NCBI GenBank assembly: GCA_020433785.1
Contig: JAGRCC010000127.1
Location: 1-6,143 of the forward strand
DNA from: Anaerolineae bacterium
Lineage (GTDB): Bacteria > Chloroflexota > Anaerolineae > 4572-78 > J111
Reading direction: 5' to 3'
Length of the DNA: 6,143 nucleotides
Made by a program: the position numbers and the translations under genes. The notes under the pieces are model-generated. The model worked only from the letters and a program-made list of their open reading frames with translations, did not search any database and was not told where the DNA came from. Shown in pieces: positions 1-6,085 of the stretch. How positions within the stretch are numbered: position 1 is the stretch's first letter; each line of letters opens with the position of its first letter.

Positions 1-986
1 TTGAGGCGGAAGCAGATGAAGCCGACGAAGAGTACAAGCCGCCGTTTCGCCCTGATTTGACCACACCTCTGTTGGGCTTAAGCGCCGATGAGGAAAAGGT
101 CTTCTCGATCACTTATCCTGAAGATTTTAACGATGAAGATTATGCCGGGAAAGAAGTGGTCTTTGAAGTAAAAGTTGCTGCGGTCAAAGAGAAAGCTTTG
201 TCCCCTCTTGATGATGATTTTGCCAAAACAGTAAGTGATTTTGAGACCCTCGATGACTTGAAGGCGGACATCAGAGCAAATATCAAAAAGCAGCGAGAAC
301 AACAACAGAATAATGAACTGGGCAACCAGGTTCTAGAACAGATTATCGAAGAGGCCAGCCTTGAATGGCCCTTGGCTTACGAAGATGAAAGCATTGAACG
401 TGATCTGGAAAACTATGAGCGACAAGTCTCTCGATATGGCTTGAGCCTCGATAGTTACTTGAGTTTGGAAAACAAAACTCGTGAAGATTTTATTGAAGAG
501 AGCCGCGAGCGGGTTATTGGCCGCTTAAAACGAAGCTTCGTAATTAGAAAAATCGCTGAACAGGAAAATTTGGAAGTTGGCGAAGGTGAAATTCTACAAC
601 ACGCCAAGTTTCTCTCTGATCTTTCCGGACAAGGCGAGCGGCTCTGGCGAGATATCTTAAGCTCGCCCGTACAGCAGGAATTGATAGCCAATGATCTGCT
701 GGTCGGCAAAGTGATCGATTGGCTGGCCGCCGTCGCTAAAGGTGAGGCGCCTGAAGCCGCAGCCGTAGCTGACCAATCAGACGATGCCACGGTTACACCT
801 GCTTCCGCTGAGGATGTGCCCCCGGAGCAGACTGAGACCACTATAAATGAAGAAGCAGTAGAAGCTGAAAGCTCTGAAGCTACCACTGATGACGCCGCTG
901 CACCAGAGAGGGAGAGTAGCACACCTGAGAGGGATCAAGATGTAGATCAAACCGAAGAACCAACCCCTGCTGGAGTAAAAAGTTAA
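1..986 (+). CDS. tig: Trigger factor, 5'-truncated by the window edge
   Basis: Ribosome-associated chaperone and peptidyl-prolyl isomerase that shields nascent chains. The reading frame is open from base 3, so the TTG at 57 is not the true start and the N-terminal ribosome-binding domain lies outside the window. Visible parts, numbered from the TTG: the end of the FKBP-like PPIase domain (GLSADEEKVF about 7-16, then YPEDF and AGKEVVFEV); the hallmark junction VKEKALSPLDDDFAK at about 43-57; then the helical C-terminal chaperone domain with WPLAYEDESIERDL near 104-117 and a GRLKRSFVIRKIAEQE segment near 155-170. From about residue 228 to the stop there is an 82-residue Ala/Glu/Asp/Thr/Pro-rich tail with about two dozen acidic residues and few basic ones, longer than the short tail of typical trigger factors. 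clpP follows after 29 bp, so the two are probably cotranscribed, matching the widespread tig-clpP-clpX gene order. Confidence 0.95.
   Translation, partial: EAEADEADEEYKPPFRPDLTTPLLGLSADEEKVFSITYPEDFNDEDYAGKEVVFEVKVAAVKEKALSPLDDDFAKTVSDFETLDDLKADIRANIKKQREQQQNNELGNQVLEQIIEEASLEWPLAYEDESIERDLENYERQVSRYGLSLDSYLSLENKTREDFIEESRERVIGRLKRSFVIRKIAEQENLEVGEGEILQHAKFLSDLSGQGERLWRDILSSPVQQELIANDLLVGKVIDWLAAVAKGEAPEAAAVADQSDDATVTPASAEDVPPEQTETTINEEAVEAESSEATTDDAAAPERESSTPERDQDVDQTEEPTPAGVKS
738..983 (+). other. Acidic low-complexity C-terminal tail of trigger factor
   Basis: This in-frame segment encodes about 82 residues made mostly of Ala, Glu, Asp, Thr, Ser and Pro, with no predicted fold and roughly two dozen acidic residues against about five basic ones. 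It begins just after the last recognisable helix (VIDWLAAVAKG). Acidic disordered tails occur in some bacterial trigger factors. A role in solubility, ribosome avoidance or substrate release would be inference. Confidence 0.75.
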
Positions 987-998
987 TTTCTTATTACT

Positions 999-1004
999 AA
1001 GGAG
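999..1004 (+). promoter_or_regulatory. Ribosome binding site of clpP
   Basis: AAGGAG lies 11 bases before the ATG at 1016. The spacing is slightly long, but this is the only good Shine-Dalgarno match in the 29-bp tig-clpP gap. It supports the 1016 start over the internal ATGs at 1040 and 1049. Confidence 0.7.
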
Positions 1005-1015
1005 CTTTAGACATT

Positions 1016-1645
1016 ATGTTTCCAAAACTTCCTGAAGCGATGGTCCCTATGGTCATCGAATCTACAGGGCGCACCGAAAGAGCTTATGACATCTTCTCTT
1101 TGCTTCTAAGAGAACGCATTATCTTTTTAGGCACGCCAATTAATGATCAAATCGCTAACCTGATTGTAGCCCAACTTCTTTACCTGAACCGGGAAGATCC
1201 GGAGCGTGAGATCCAGATGTATATCAACTCGCCGGGTGGCGTCATTTACGCCGGCTTGGCCATTTATGATACGATGCAGCAAATTCAAGCTCCTATCCAT
1301 ACATTTGCCGTAGGGGTTACTGCCAGCATGGGCACGGTGCTGCTGGCAGCCGGAGCATCTGGCTATCGCTATGCTTTACCGCATGCGACGATTCATATGC
1401 ATCAGGCCGGCGGTGGCGCTCAAGGTTACACTACCGATGTTGAGATCCAATATCGTGAAATGAAGCGCCAACAAGATTTGCTATTTGGCATTCTAAGCAA
1501 GCACACCGGGCAAACCATCGCCCAAATTGCCGATGATTTCGAACGGGATCGCTGGATGGATGCGATAACGGCTAAAGAGTACGGCTTAGTCGATGATATT
1601 TTAGGAGAAGCGCCCGCATCTAGCGACTCTTCCAAAAGCGAGTAG
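1016..1645 (+). CDS. clpP: ATP-dependent Clp protease proteolytic subunit
   Basis: Serine peptidase (family S14) that forms the double-heptamer degradation chamber and receives unfolded substrate from ClpX or ClpC/ClpA in the cytoplasm. At 209 aa it has the normal family length. The catalytic triad is intact: Ser104 in the TASMG nucleophile motif, His129 in IHMHQ, and Asp178 in FERDRW. The oxyanion-hole glycines are in NSPGG (71-75). The N-terminal stretch MVPMVIESTGRTERAYDIFS matches the axial-loop and first-helix region, preceded by eight residues that could be a short propeptide. Handle-region features (GGGAQGYTTDVEIQYREM) are also present. One small oddity is Ala131 after the catalytic His-Gln, where Pro is usual. 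The gene is probably cotranscribed with tig; a hairpin follows the stop codon. The assignment is secure. Confidence 0.98.
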   Translation: MFPKLPEAMVPMVIESTGRTERAYDIFSLLLRERIIFLGTPINDQIANLIVAQLLYLNREDPEREIQMYINSPGGVIYAGLAIYDTMQQIQAPIHTFAVGVTASMGTVLLAAGASGYRYALPHATIHMHQAGGGAQGYTTDVEIQYREMKRQQDLLFGILSKHTGQTIAQIADDFERDRWMDAITAKEYGLVDDILGEAPASSDSSKSE

Positions 1646-1656
1646 GATCTTGGGAA

Positions 1657-1699
1657 TTAGTTGGGGAGTCGATTAGAGCTTAACCAACTCCCCAACTAA
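1657..1699 (+). terminator. Perfect 13-bp hairpin after clpP
   Basis: The arms TTAGTTGGGGAGT (1657-1669) and ACTCCCCAACTAA (1687-1699) are exact inverted repeats around a 17-base loop, starting 11 bases after the clpP stop. No continuous U-run follows, only T-rich sequence to about 1730. A Rho-independent terminator is therefore uncertain. An attenuator or a 3'-end stabilising or processing hairpin is equally possible. Confidence 0.5.
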
Positions 1700-1723
1700 C
1701 GATGTATTCACTTCTTTGTCGAA

Positions 1724-1755
1724 TTTTATTGTATTCGGCGCCGGTAAAAATAAAA
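1724..1755. repeat. Imperfect 32-bp palindrome centred on CGGCGCCG
   Basis: The centre CGGCGCCG (1736-1743) is a perfect dyad, and the outer arms TTTTATT (1724-1730) and AATAAAA (1749-1755) are perfect complements. The positions between them mostly do not pair. Twelve of 16 positions are symmetric. It lies between the clpP hairpin and the candidate clpX promoter. The shape suits a regulator operator or a weak bidirectional hairpin; no regulator is identified. Confidence 0.35.
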
Positions 1756-1761
1756 TCAATG

Positions 1762-1790
1762 TTGTATAAGGGGATTATATACCGCATAAT
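1762..1790 (+). promoter_or_regulatory. Candidate sigma70 promoter for clpX
   Basis: TTGTAT (1762-1767) and CATAAT (1785-1790) are separated by 17 bases. The -10 matches consensus at five of six positions; the -35 keeps only the TTG core. Transcription would begin near 1797 and give a leader of about 100 bases. A weaker alternative is TTGAGT (1836-1841) with GACAAT (1859-1864), also spaced 17. The region is very AT-rich, so chance matches are likely. Confidence 0.35.
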
Positions 1791-1898
1791 AATGCAAAAT
1801 GGGGTATTTTCATTCTTTTTTCGCCTATTTTATAGTTGAGTACTCGTATATAAATCCTGACAATACAACAAATCCAATTATAAAATGAGAAAGTCTAG

Positions 1899-3302
1899 AT
1901 GGCTGGTAGATTTCGCTCCAATACTCAAGTATGCTCATTTTGTAAGCGGTCACAGGAAGAGGTGAACCGGCTCATTGCCGGCCCAGACCAGGTTTTCATC
2001 TGCGACGAGTGTGTTGACCTTTGTCGTGATATCCTGGAAGAGGACACTTCGACCTCAAACGCCACAGAGTTCAAACCCAATCGCATCCCTTCCCCCAAAG
2101 AGATTTATGACCAGTTGAATGAGTGGGTGGTAGGTCAAGATCAGGCCAAAAAAGTCCTGTCAGTAGCGGTTTACAACCATTATAAAAGAATCAACCGCCG
2201 AACCACTGCCACTCACAAAAACGATGTCGAACTGCAGAAAAGTAATATTTTGCTGATTGGCCCTACTGGATGCGGCAAAACCCTTTTGGCTCAAACGTTA
2301 GCCCGTATTTTAGACGTGCCTTTCTGCATCGCCGATGCCACCACCTTAACTGAAGCTGGTTACGTGGGCGAAGATGTAGAGAACATCATTCTACGGTTGA
2401 TTCAAGCCGCTGATTATGATGTTGAGCGAGCTGAGCAGGGTATCATCTATATTGACGAAATCGATAAGGTCGCCCGTAAATCCGGCGATAACCCATCGAT
2501 TACCAGAGATGTTTCCGGAGAAGGGGTTCAGCAAGCCCTATTAAAGATAATTGAGGGCATGCAGGCCAATGTTCCGCCTCAAGGGGGTCGTAAGCATCCA
2601 CATCAGGACTTCATTCAAATCAATACCAAAAACGTGCTGTTTATTTGTGGTGGAGCCTTTGATAATTTAGACAAAATCGTCGAAGAACGATTAGGCGTTA
2701 AGGGGAAGTTGGGGTTCAGTGCCGGGTGGAACAAAAGATTGGGGACTAAAACGCGCGATCCATTGGTATCGCCCAAGCCCTCCGCCGGCCATCTTCAGGA
2801 GGTGACTACGCCTTACCCTATTCAAGACCTCGATGTAGCCAAGGAAGAGGCGTCTATTGCCCACACGTCCGCTATTTTATCTCAAATTATGCCCGATGAT
2901 CTACTCGGTTACGGGCTAATCCCTGAATTTATTGGCCGGCTGCCGGTCATGGTCACTGTTTCCCCGCTGGGACACACCGCTCTTATGAAAATTCTAACAG
3001 CGCCGCGCAATGCGATTGTCAAACAGTTTCAGCATCTATTTGCGCTCGATGGCGTTGAATTAGTCTTTACCCAAGATGCCTTATTTACGGCGGCAGCGCT
3101 GGCTCTTAAACACAAAACCGGCGCCCGTGGCTTGCGTTCGATCATTGAAGAAGCCTTGCTTGACCTGATGTATGAAATCCCCTCGAACAAAGAGATTAGC
3201 AAATGTATTATCAATGCTAATGTTATTTATGGAGAAGCAGAGCCGGAATTATATGATGAACATGGTCGCCCGGTTGGGTTGAGCTTACATAAAGCAGCTT
3301 AA
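1899..3302 (+). CDS. clpX: ATP-dependent Clp protease ATP-binding subunit ClpX
   Basis: AAA+ hexameric unfoldase that recognises tagged proteins and threads them into ClpP. Domains in order: N-terminal C4 zinc-binding domain (Cys12, Cys15, Cys35, Cys38); large AAA+ subdomain with Walker A GPTGCGKT (121-128), pore-1 loop GYVG (154-157), Walker B IIYIDEID (182-189), pore-2 region [18 protein letters not shown] (192-209), RKH loop (231-233), sensor-1 segment [10 protein letters not shown] (245-254), and arginine finger in IPEFIGR (Arg347); then the small subdomain with sensor-2 GARGLR (Arg410). The ClpP-docking tripeptide is LGF (271-273). At 467 aa it is about 40 residues longer than common ClpX proteins. 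The excess sits right after LGF: about 58 residues separate it from [13 protein letters not shown], against about 21 in E. coli ClpX as I recall it. Only a weak ribosome binding site (GAGAAAG) precedes the ATG, but homology begins at once after it. It is separated from clpP by 253 bp and closed by a strong terminator. Confidence 0.98.
   Translation: MAGRFRSNTQVCSFCKRSQEEVNRLIAGPDQVFICDECVDLCRDILEEDTSTSNATEFKPNRIPSPKEIYDQLNEWVVGQDQAKKVLSVAVYNHYKRINRRTTATHKNDVELQKSNILLIGPTGCGKTLLAQTLARILDVPFCIADATTLTEAGYVGEDVENIILRLIQAADYDVERAEQGIIYIDEIDKVARKSGDNPSITRDVSGEGVQQALLKIIEGMQANVPPQGGRKHPHQDFIQINTKNVLFICGGAFDNLDKIVEERLGVKGKLGFSAGWNKRLGTKTRDPLVSPKPSAGHLQEVTTPYPIQDLDVAKEEASIAHTSAILSQIMPDDLLGYGLIPEFIGRLPVMVTVSPLGHTALMKILTAPRNAIVKQFQHLFALDGVELVFTQDALFTAAALALKHKTGARGLRSIIEEALLDLMYEIPSNKEISKCIINANVIYGEAEPELYDEHGRPVGLSLHKAA
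2718..2891 (+). other. Enlarged loop after the LGF motif of ClpX
   Basis: Residues 274-331 lie between the LGF docking tripeptide and the conserved [13 protein letters not shown] block. The segment is in frame, with no stop and no local loss of flanking homology, so a frameshift is unlikely. It holds a basic start ([10 protein letters not shown]), a Pro-rich middle ([16 protein letters not shown]) and a helical-looking end ([19 protein letters not shown]). It extends the loop that inserts into the hydrophobic pockets of ClpP. Confidence 0.7.
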
Positions 3303-3346
3303 TCGCGCTTATTCATCAATTTTCAAGACAACCAGTCAAAATATCC

Positions 3347-3372
3347 AAGCCAGGCGACTGCCTGGCTTTTTT
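3347..3372 (+). terminator. Intrinsic terminator of clpX
   Basis: A 9-bp perfect stem, AAGCCAGGC (3347-3355) and GCCTGGCTT (3360-3368), encloses the 4-base loop GACT and runs straight into a six-base T-run (3367-3372). It lies 44 bases after the clpX stop. This is a textbook Rho-independent terminator and the clearest in the window. Confidence 0.93.
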
Positions 3373-3455
3373 AGTCAAATTCATTGGTAATATCTTCCAA
3401 GTGGAACCAATTAACAGGTATTTACACATTTTTAGTGTCTAAGTGGGGACAATTT

Positions 3456-3491
3456 CGATAAATACTTTTTTAGTTTTATCGTAACTATAAA
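3456..3491 (+). promoter_or_regulatory. Dyad and -10-like box upstream of the FAH-family gene
   Basis: CGATAAA (3456-3462) and TTTATCG (3475-3481) are exact inverted repeats, with a further inner ACT/AGT pairing across one bulged base and a five-T loop. Five bases later TATAAA (3486-3491) could serve as a -10, placing the start near 3498, with a leader of about 19 bases that still includes the GGAG site at 3505-3508. No convincing -35 is visible, so activator dependence is possible. The rest of 3373-3455 shows nothing I can name. Confidence 0.3.
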
Positions 3492-3516
3492 AATTTGAAC
3501 TTCCGGAGCACTTCTA

Positions 3517-4365
3517 ATGAAATTAATAACTTATAAAGATGACCATCATAAAAATCGTATTGCTTATGTAGAAGAGGACGATGTTTATGCACTCAATTTT
3601 ACAGGCGATATGCTCGCGCTAATTCAGGAGGGGTCTGCCTCACTAAACAATTATGTAGAGCAAGCTCGTAAACAACCGGCCCTGTCTTTTCAGCAAATTA
3701 ATCTAACCGCGCCGCTTTTATCTCCGGCCAAAATTGTAGCCATCGGCAAAAATTATGCCGAGCACGCCATTGAGACCAAAAGCGCTATACCTGAAGAACC
3801 CATCGTTTTCGCCAAATTTGCCACGTCGATTATCGGACCGGGGGCAGACATCACCTGGAATGATAGCTTGACCAACCAAGTTGATTTTGAGGCCGAATTA
3901 GCGGTTATTATTGGGCAGCAGGCCCGAAATGTGACTGAAGAGAAGTCGCTAGAGTATGTTTTTGGTTATACTTGTGCCAATGATGTCAGCGCCAGAGATT
4001 TGCAATATCGCGGCAAGCAATGGATACGTGGTAAATCGCTCGACACCTTTTGCCCATTAGGCCCCTGGATTGTCACCGCCGATGAGATTCCCGATCCGCA
4101 AAATTTAGGCATTCGCTGCCAGGTTAACGGGCGCACCATGCAAAATAGTCACACCAGCAAAATGATCTTTAGCGTACCCTATCTAATTTCGTTTTTATCA
4201 CAGCATTTTACTTTACTACCCGGTGATATTATTTTGACCGGCACTCCCGACGGGGTTGGTGCATTTCGAGAACCCCCTGAATTCTTGCGCGACGGCGACA
4301 GTGTCACCGTCGAGATCGATGGCATTGGCCAAATCATCAATCACTGCCGGGTAACCGCCACCTGA
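3517..4365 (+). CDS. Fumarylacetoacetate hydrolase family protein
   Basis: Cytosolic divalent-metal enzyme of the FAH superfamily, whose members hydrolyse, decarboxylate or isomerise 2-oxo acids such as acylpyruvates, fumarylpyruvate, oxaloacetate or 2-hydroxyhepta-2,4-dienedioate. At 282 aa it has the two-part layout of the single-domain bacterial members: a variable N-terminal region (1-70) and the catalytic fold (71-280). Visible motifs are IGKNYAEHAIE (76-86) with the His83/Glu86 pair that aligns with the catalytic dyad of FAHD1-type enzymes; metal ligands Glu125 and Glu127 in DFEAEL and Asp156 in ANDVSARD; Lys173 in GKSLDTFCPLGPW; and the glycine-rich TGTPDGVG (241-248). The start is set by GGAG eight bases before the ATG. 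No pathway genes flank it, so the substrate cannot be assigned. It is transcribed alone between the clpX terminator and the next promoter region. Confidence 0.93.
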   Translation: MKLITYKDDHHKNRIAYVEEDDVYALNFTGDMLALIQEGSASLNNYVEQARKQPALSFQQINLTAPLLSPAKIVAIGKNYAEHAIETKSAIPEEPIVFAKFATSIIGPGADITWNDSLTNQVDFEAELAVIIGQQARNVTEEKSLEYVFGYTCANDVSARDLQYRGKQWIRGKSLDTFCPLGPWIVTADEIPDPQNLGIRCQVNGRTMQNSHTSKMIFSVPYLISFLSQHFTLLPGDIILTGTPDGVGAFREPPEFLRDGDSVTVEIDGIGQIINHCRVTAT

Positions 4366-4377
4366 GTTAGGTCATTC

Positions 4378-4430
4378 CTCCCATTGACGATTTAACCGGA
4401 CGCAAGGTATACTGGCTCAAGTAATGGGAG
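4378..4430 (+). promoter_or_regulatory. Strong sigma70-type promoter bracketed by an inverted repeat
   Basis: TTGACG (4384-4389) and TATACT (4408-4413) are each five of six to consensus, with an 18-base spacer, placing the start near 4420. The exact inverted repeat CTCCCATT (4378-4385) and AATGGGAG (4423-4430) brackets it: the left arm touches the -35 and the right arm lies just after the predicted start. That placement suits a repressor that loops or blocks the promoter. It points toward the membrane protein at 4619, with a leader of about 200 bases. Confidence 0.55.
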
Positions 4431-4446
4431 TTCCGTTGACAATTTA
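4381..4446 (+). repeat. Direct repeat containing TTGAC-ATTTA, 52 bp apart
   Basis: CCATTGACGATTTA (4381-4394) and CCGTTGACAATTTA (4433-4446) match at 12 of 14 positions. The second copy contains a perfect -35 hexamer TTGACA (4436-4441), but its best -10 (TCGAAT, 4461-4466) is 19 bases away and weak. The repeat may be a duplicated promoter element or two sites for one regulator. Confidence 0.45.
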
Positions 4447-4483
4447 GGAACGAACTCAAATCGAATGATTAATCTTGAGCTAA

Positions 4484-4588
4484 ATGGGCGATATCAAAGC
4501 CCATATGAGCACGTTTTAACTATCTGATCAACCCGATCAGCAAAGCTGACCTTTAACAACCAGAACTAGTAAAATTTGGTAGTTTCTG
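4484..4588 (+). promoter_or_regulatory. Structured 5' leader of the tandem-domain protein
   Basis: Four short hairpins follow each other before the start codon. They are ATGGGC/GCCCAT (4484-4489 with 4499-4504); CTGATC/GATCAG (4524-4529 with 4535-4540, five-base loop); TCAGC/GCTGA (4537-4541 with 4545-4549, three-base loop); and CAGAACTA with TAGTTTCTG (4561-4568 with 4580-4588, one bulged T). The second and third share bases 4537-4540 and cannot form together. I recognise no riboswitch class. A second -10-like box, TATAGT (4592-4597), lies near the gene without a good -35. Confidence 0.35.
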
Positions 4589-4618
4589 AGATATAGTATC
4601 GAACGGTTTGGAGTTTTT

Positions 4619-5710
4619 ATGCGCACGACAAGACCCGTATCGGAAATTTTTTTAACCTTCTCACCATCCGACCAACCTCTCTATCAACTACTAAAGTACA
4701 TTCTGGTTCTGGTTGCATTTACTTTTGCTGGATCCCTCTCCCTGGTGGTGTTATTGACCTCCTCAGCAGCGACCGATACCGGTAGCAATCCTTCTTTAGC
4801 TATTTCTCTGATAAACTACGTAAATACAGGGACTTTAGGTCCAAAACAGATACGATGGTTTAGAATTTCCCCCACTAATCCAAGTTTTCAGGGTTATTCT
4901 ACCCAATCACTCGTACTAATTTCTACGGTGGATAATTTAGCCCAGAATATCTCTTTGCGAGTTTTTGAGGAAACTCAGGCAGTGCAGTTTGAGGAAGCTA
5001 CCAACCCTCTGAGTCCGTACGGAACAGGTCAATGGGCCAGCAGTTACGGCGACCTATCCGCTGGAGTTAGATGGTCAGGTCGCACAGTGAGCAATGAAAC
5101 CTACTATATTCAGATAGTCAATGATAATGAAGTCGCTGTTGATTATTGGCTGCTGCGCGAAGAACCGCATCTATCAAATACCGACGCATCTCAACCGGCC
5201 ACGGCCGCGCCGGCATCCACGCCGAATCCTGAAATGGGACTCCAGCCTTACACCGCTGTTGATTTACCTCCAGGTAGAAACCACAACCGACTTGCCGCAG
5301 GTGCCACTTATTGGTATACCTTTTCTCGCGACGATCCTAATCAGCCGAGCCATTTTCAAGATCTGAGCTTCAGCTTATTCTATACGCCCGATGATGGCAA
5401 CCGTCACAACGTTAATTTTCAACTATTTACCACAGCAGAAGTCAACGCTTGGCTGAGCGGCAGCGGCCGGTTAAATAATTTTGGAGCCGGAATGCTGGTT
5501 TCACGGGACGGCGACCCCTTAACCGGGGAGCGCCTCTGGCGAGGAAATGTTCTAAGAGGGGATAGTTACTTTCTCGCTATCGAGAATGGATCAGAGGGGG
5601 AAATTGATTTCTGGTTATATGACCAGGATATCTCCAATCCTCTACTGGGACCCACAGAAGATGCGGCGGCAGCTTTGGCGCACGAGCCAACACCACCGGC
5701 TCTCCCCTAA
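4619..5710 (+). CDS. Membrane-anchored or secreted protein with two related beta-rich domains, function unknown
   Basis: I do not recognise the family. The 363-aa protein starts with a short cytoplasmic-looking segment, then a single hydrophobic stretch (about 24-47, core YILVLVAFTFAGSLSLVVLL) that is either a signal anchor or a long signal peptide; the SSAATD region could hold a cleavage site. Two similar domains follow, about 72-180 and 224-335, joined by a Pro/Ala/Thr linker (about 189-206). Shared landmarks are W-F/Y-x-I/F-S near the start of each, a G-x-G then GD then RW-x-G block, and an ending of Y-Y/F-I/L-x-I-x-N then D-Y/F-W-L. The alternating hydrophobic pattern and the aromatic D-F/Y-W ending resemble PPC-type beta-sandwich domains of secreted bacterial proteins; this is inference. 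No catalytic motif is visible. The tail is Ala/Pro-rich. GGAG (4610-4613) five bases before the ATG fixes the start. It faces the acylphosphatase gene tail to tail. Confidence 0.85.
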   Translation: MRTTRPVSEIFLTFSPSDQPLYQLLKYILVLVAFTFAGSLSLVVLLTSSAATDTGSNPSLAISLINYVNTGTLGPKQIRWFRISPTNPSFQGYSTQSLVLISTVDNLAQNISLRVFEETQAVQFEEATNPLSPYGTGQWASSYGDLSAGVRWSGRTVSNETYYIQIVNDNEVAVDYWLLREEPHLSNTDASQPATAAPASTPNPEMGLQPYTAVDLPPGRNHNRLAAGATYWYTFSRDDPNQPSHFQDLSFSLFYTPDDGNRHNVNFQLFTTAEVNAWLSGSGRLNNFGAGMLVSRDGDPLTGERLWRGNVLRGDSYFLAIENGSEGEIDFWLYDQDISNPLLGPTEDAAAALAHEPTPPALP

Positions 5711-5728
5711 ATCTCCATAAATTATTAT

Positions 5729-5769
5729 GCAAGGCCGCCCAACCACATCCAATGTGGTTGGAGCGTTGC
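5729..5769. terminator. Long hairpin between convergent genes
   Basis: The core arms CCAACCACAT (5739-5748) and ATGTGGTTGG (5752-5761) pair perfectly around a three-base loop. The stem continues with CGC/GCG (one bulged A) and then GCAA/TTGC after a three-base bulge. It fills the 59-bp gap between the two stop codons, so it probably ends transcription from both sides. Only the minus-strand side has a loosely U-rich tail (ATAATAATTT); the plus side has none. Confidence 0.6.
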
Positions 5770-6054
5770 CTAACGGACTACAAAACTAGAGTGGCCTCTA
5801 ACAGGTTCGTCGTAGCGATACAGCACACTCTTGATCAGGCTGCTGTGCGGCTCTTCCTGGCACCAGGCCAACATTTGTTCAACTTCAGGCTCATCACCTT
5901 GAACCTCAATTTCAATGCGGCCATCGGTTAGATGCCGGACAAACCCAACTAGCCCCAACTGCTGGGCCTTTTGCTGGGTTTGAAGTCGAAAATTCTTTCC
6001 TTGCAGACGCCCCTCGATGAGAATCCGGGCTCTCACTTGGCTCATAGTTTTCAC
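5770..6054 (-). CDS. Acylphosphatase-family protein with substituted active site
   Basis: Acylphosphatases are small alpha/beta proteins that hydrolyse acyl phosphates such as acetyl or carbamoyl phosphate. This 94-aa protein has the family length and layout. GRLQG plus KNFR (15-23) corresponds to the phosphate loop G-R-V-Q-G-V-G-F-R, with Arg23 kept but Val-Gly replaced by Lys-Asn. GFVRHLTDG (37-45) corresponds to G-W-V-R-N-L-x-D-G, with the catalytic Asn41 replaced by His (codon CAT). RIEIEVQGDEPEVEQMLAWCQ (46-66) and a closing FVVR also fit. Both catalytic-site segments therefore deviate, and the protein may be inactive, slow or repurposed. The start is GTG at 6054, chosen because AAGGAG lies five bases upstream; the ATG at 6045 would be 14 bases away. 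The stop is TAG, facing the converging gene. Confidence 0.9.
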   Translation of the reverse strand: MKTMSQVRARILIEGRLQGKNFRLQTQQKAQQLGLVGFVRHLTDGRIEIEVQGDEPEVEQMLAWCQEEPHSSLIKSVLYRYDEPVRGHSSFVVR

Positions 6055-6059
6055 GATCG

Positions 6060-6065
6060 CTCCTT
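6060..6065 (-). promoter_or_regulatory. Ribosome binding site deciding the acylphosphatase start
   Basis: Read on the minus strand this is AAGGAG, five bases before the GTG at 6054 and 14 before the ATG at 6045. The spacing favours the GTG start. Confidence 0.7.
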
Positions 6066-6085
6066 AAAAGAAGTAATATCGCCAT

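Noticed and set aside
455..922. Long minus-strand open frame inside tig
   Set aside because: It is the mirror of the Ala/Glu/Ser-rich tig sequence: Ser/Ala-rich, with no recognisable motif, and it overlaps a well-supported gene.
57..986. TTG at 57 as a genuine start of a short trigger-factor-like protein
   Set aside because: The frame stays open to the left edge and reads through the PPIase domain region, so the gene is simply cut by the window.
2259..2282. Cysteine in the ClpX Walker A motif (GPTGCGKT) as a possible redox switch
   Set aside because: From memory, GCGKT as well as GSGKT is common in ClpX proteins of several phyla, including cyanobacteria, so it is not a distinguishing feature.
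5121..5366. 81-codon plus-strand frame inside the tandem-domain gene
   Set aside because: It is a shadow frame: Arg/Pro-rich in the linker region, with no ribosome binding site, and fully inside a gene with a good start and domain structure.
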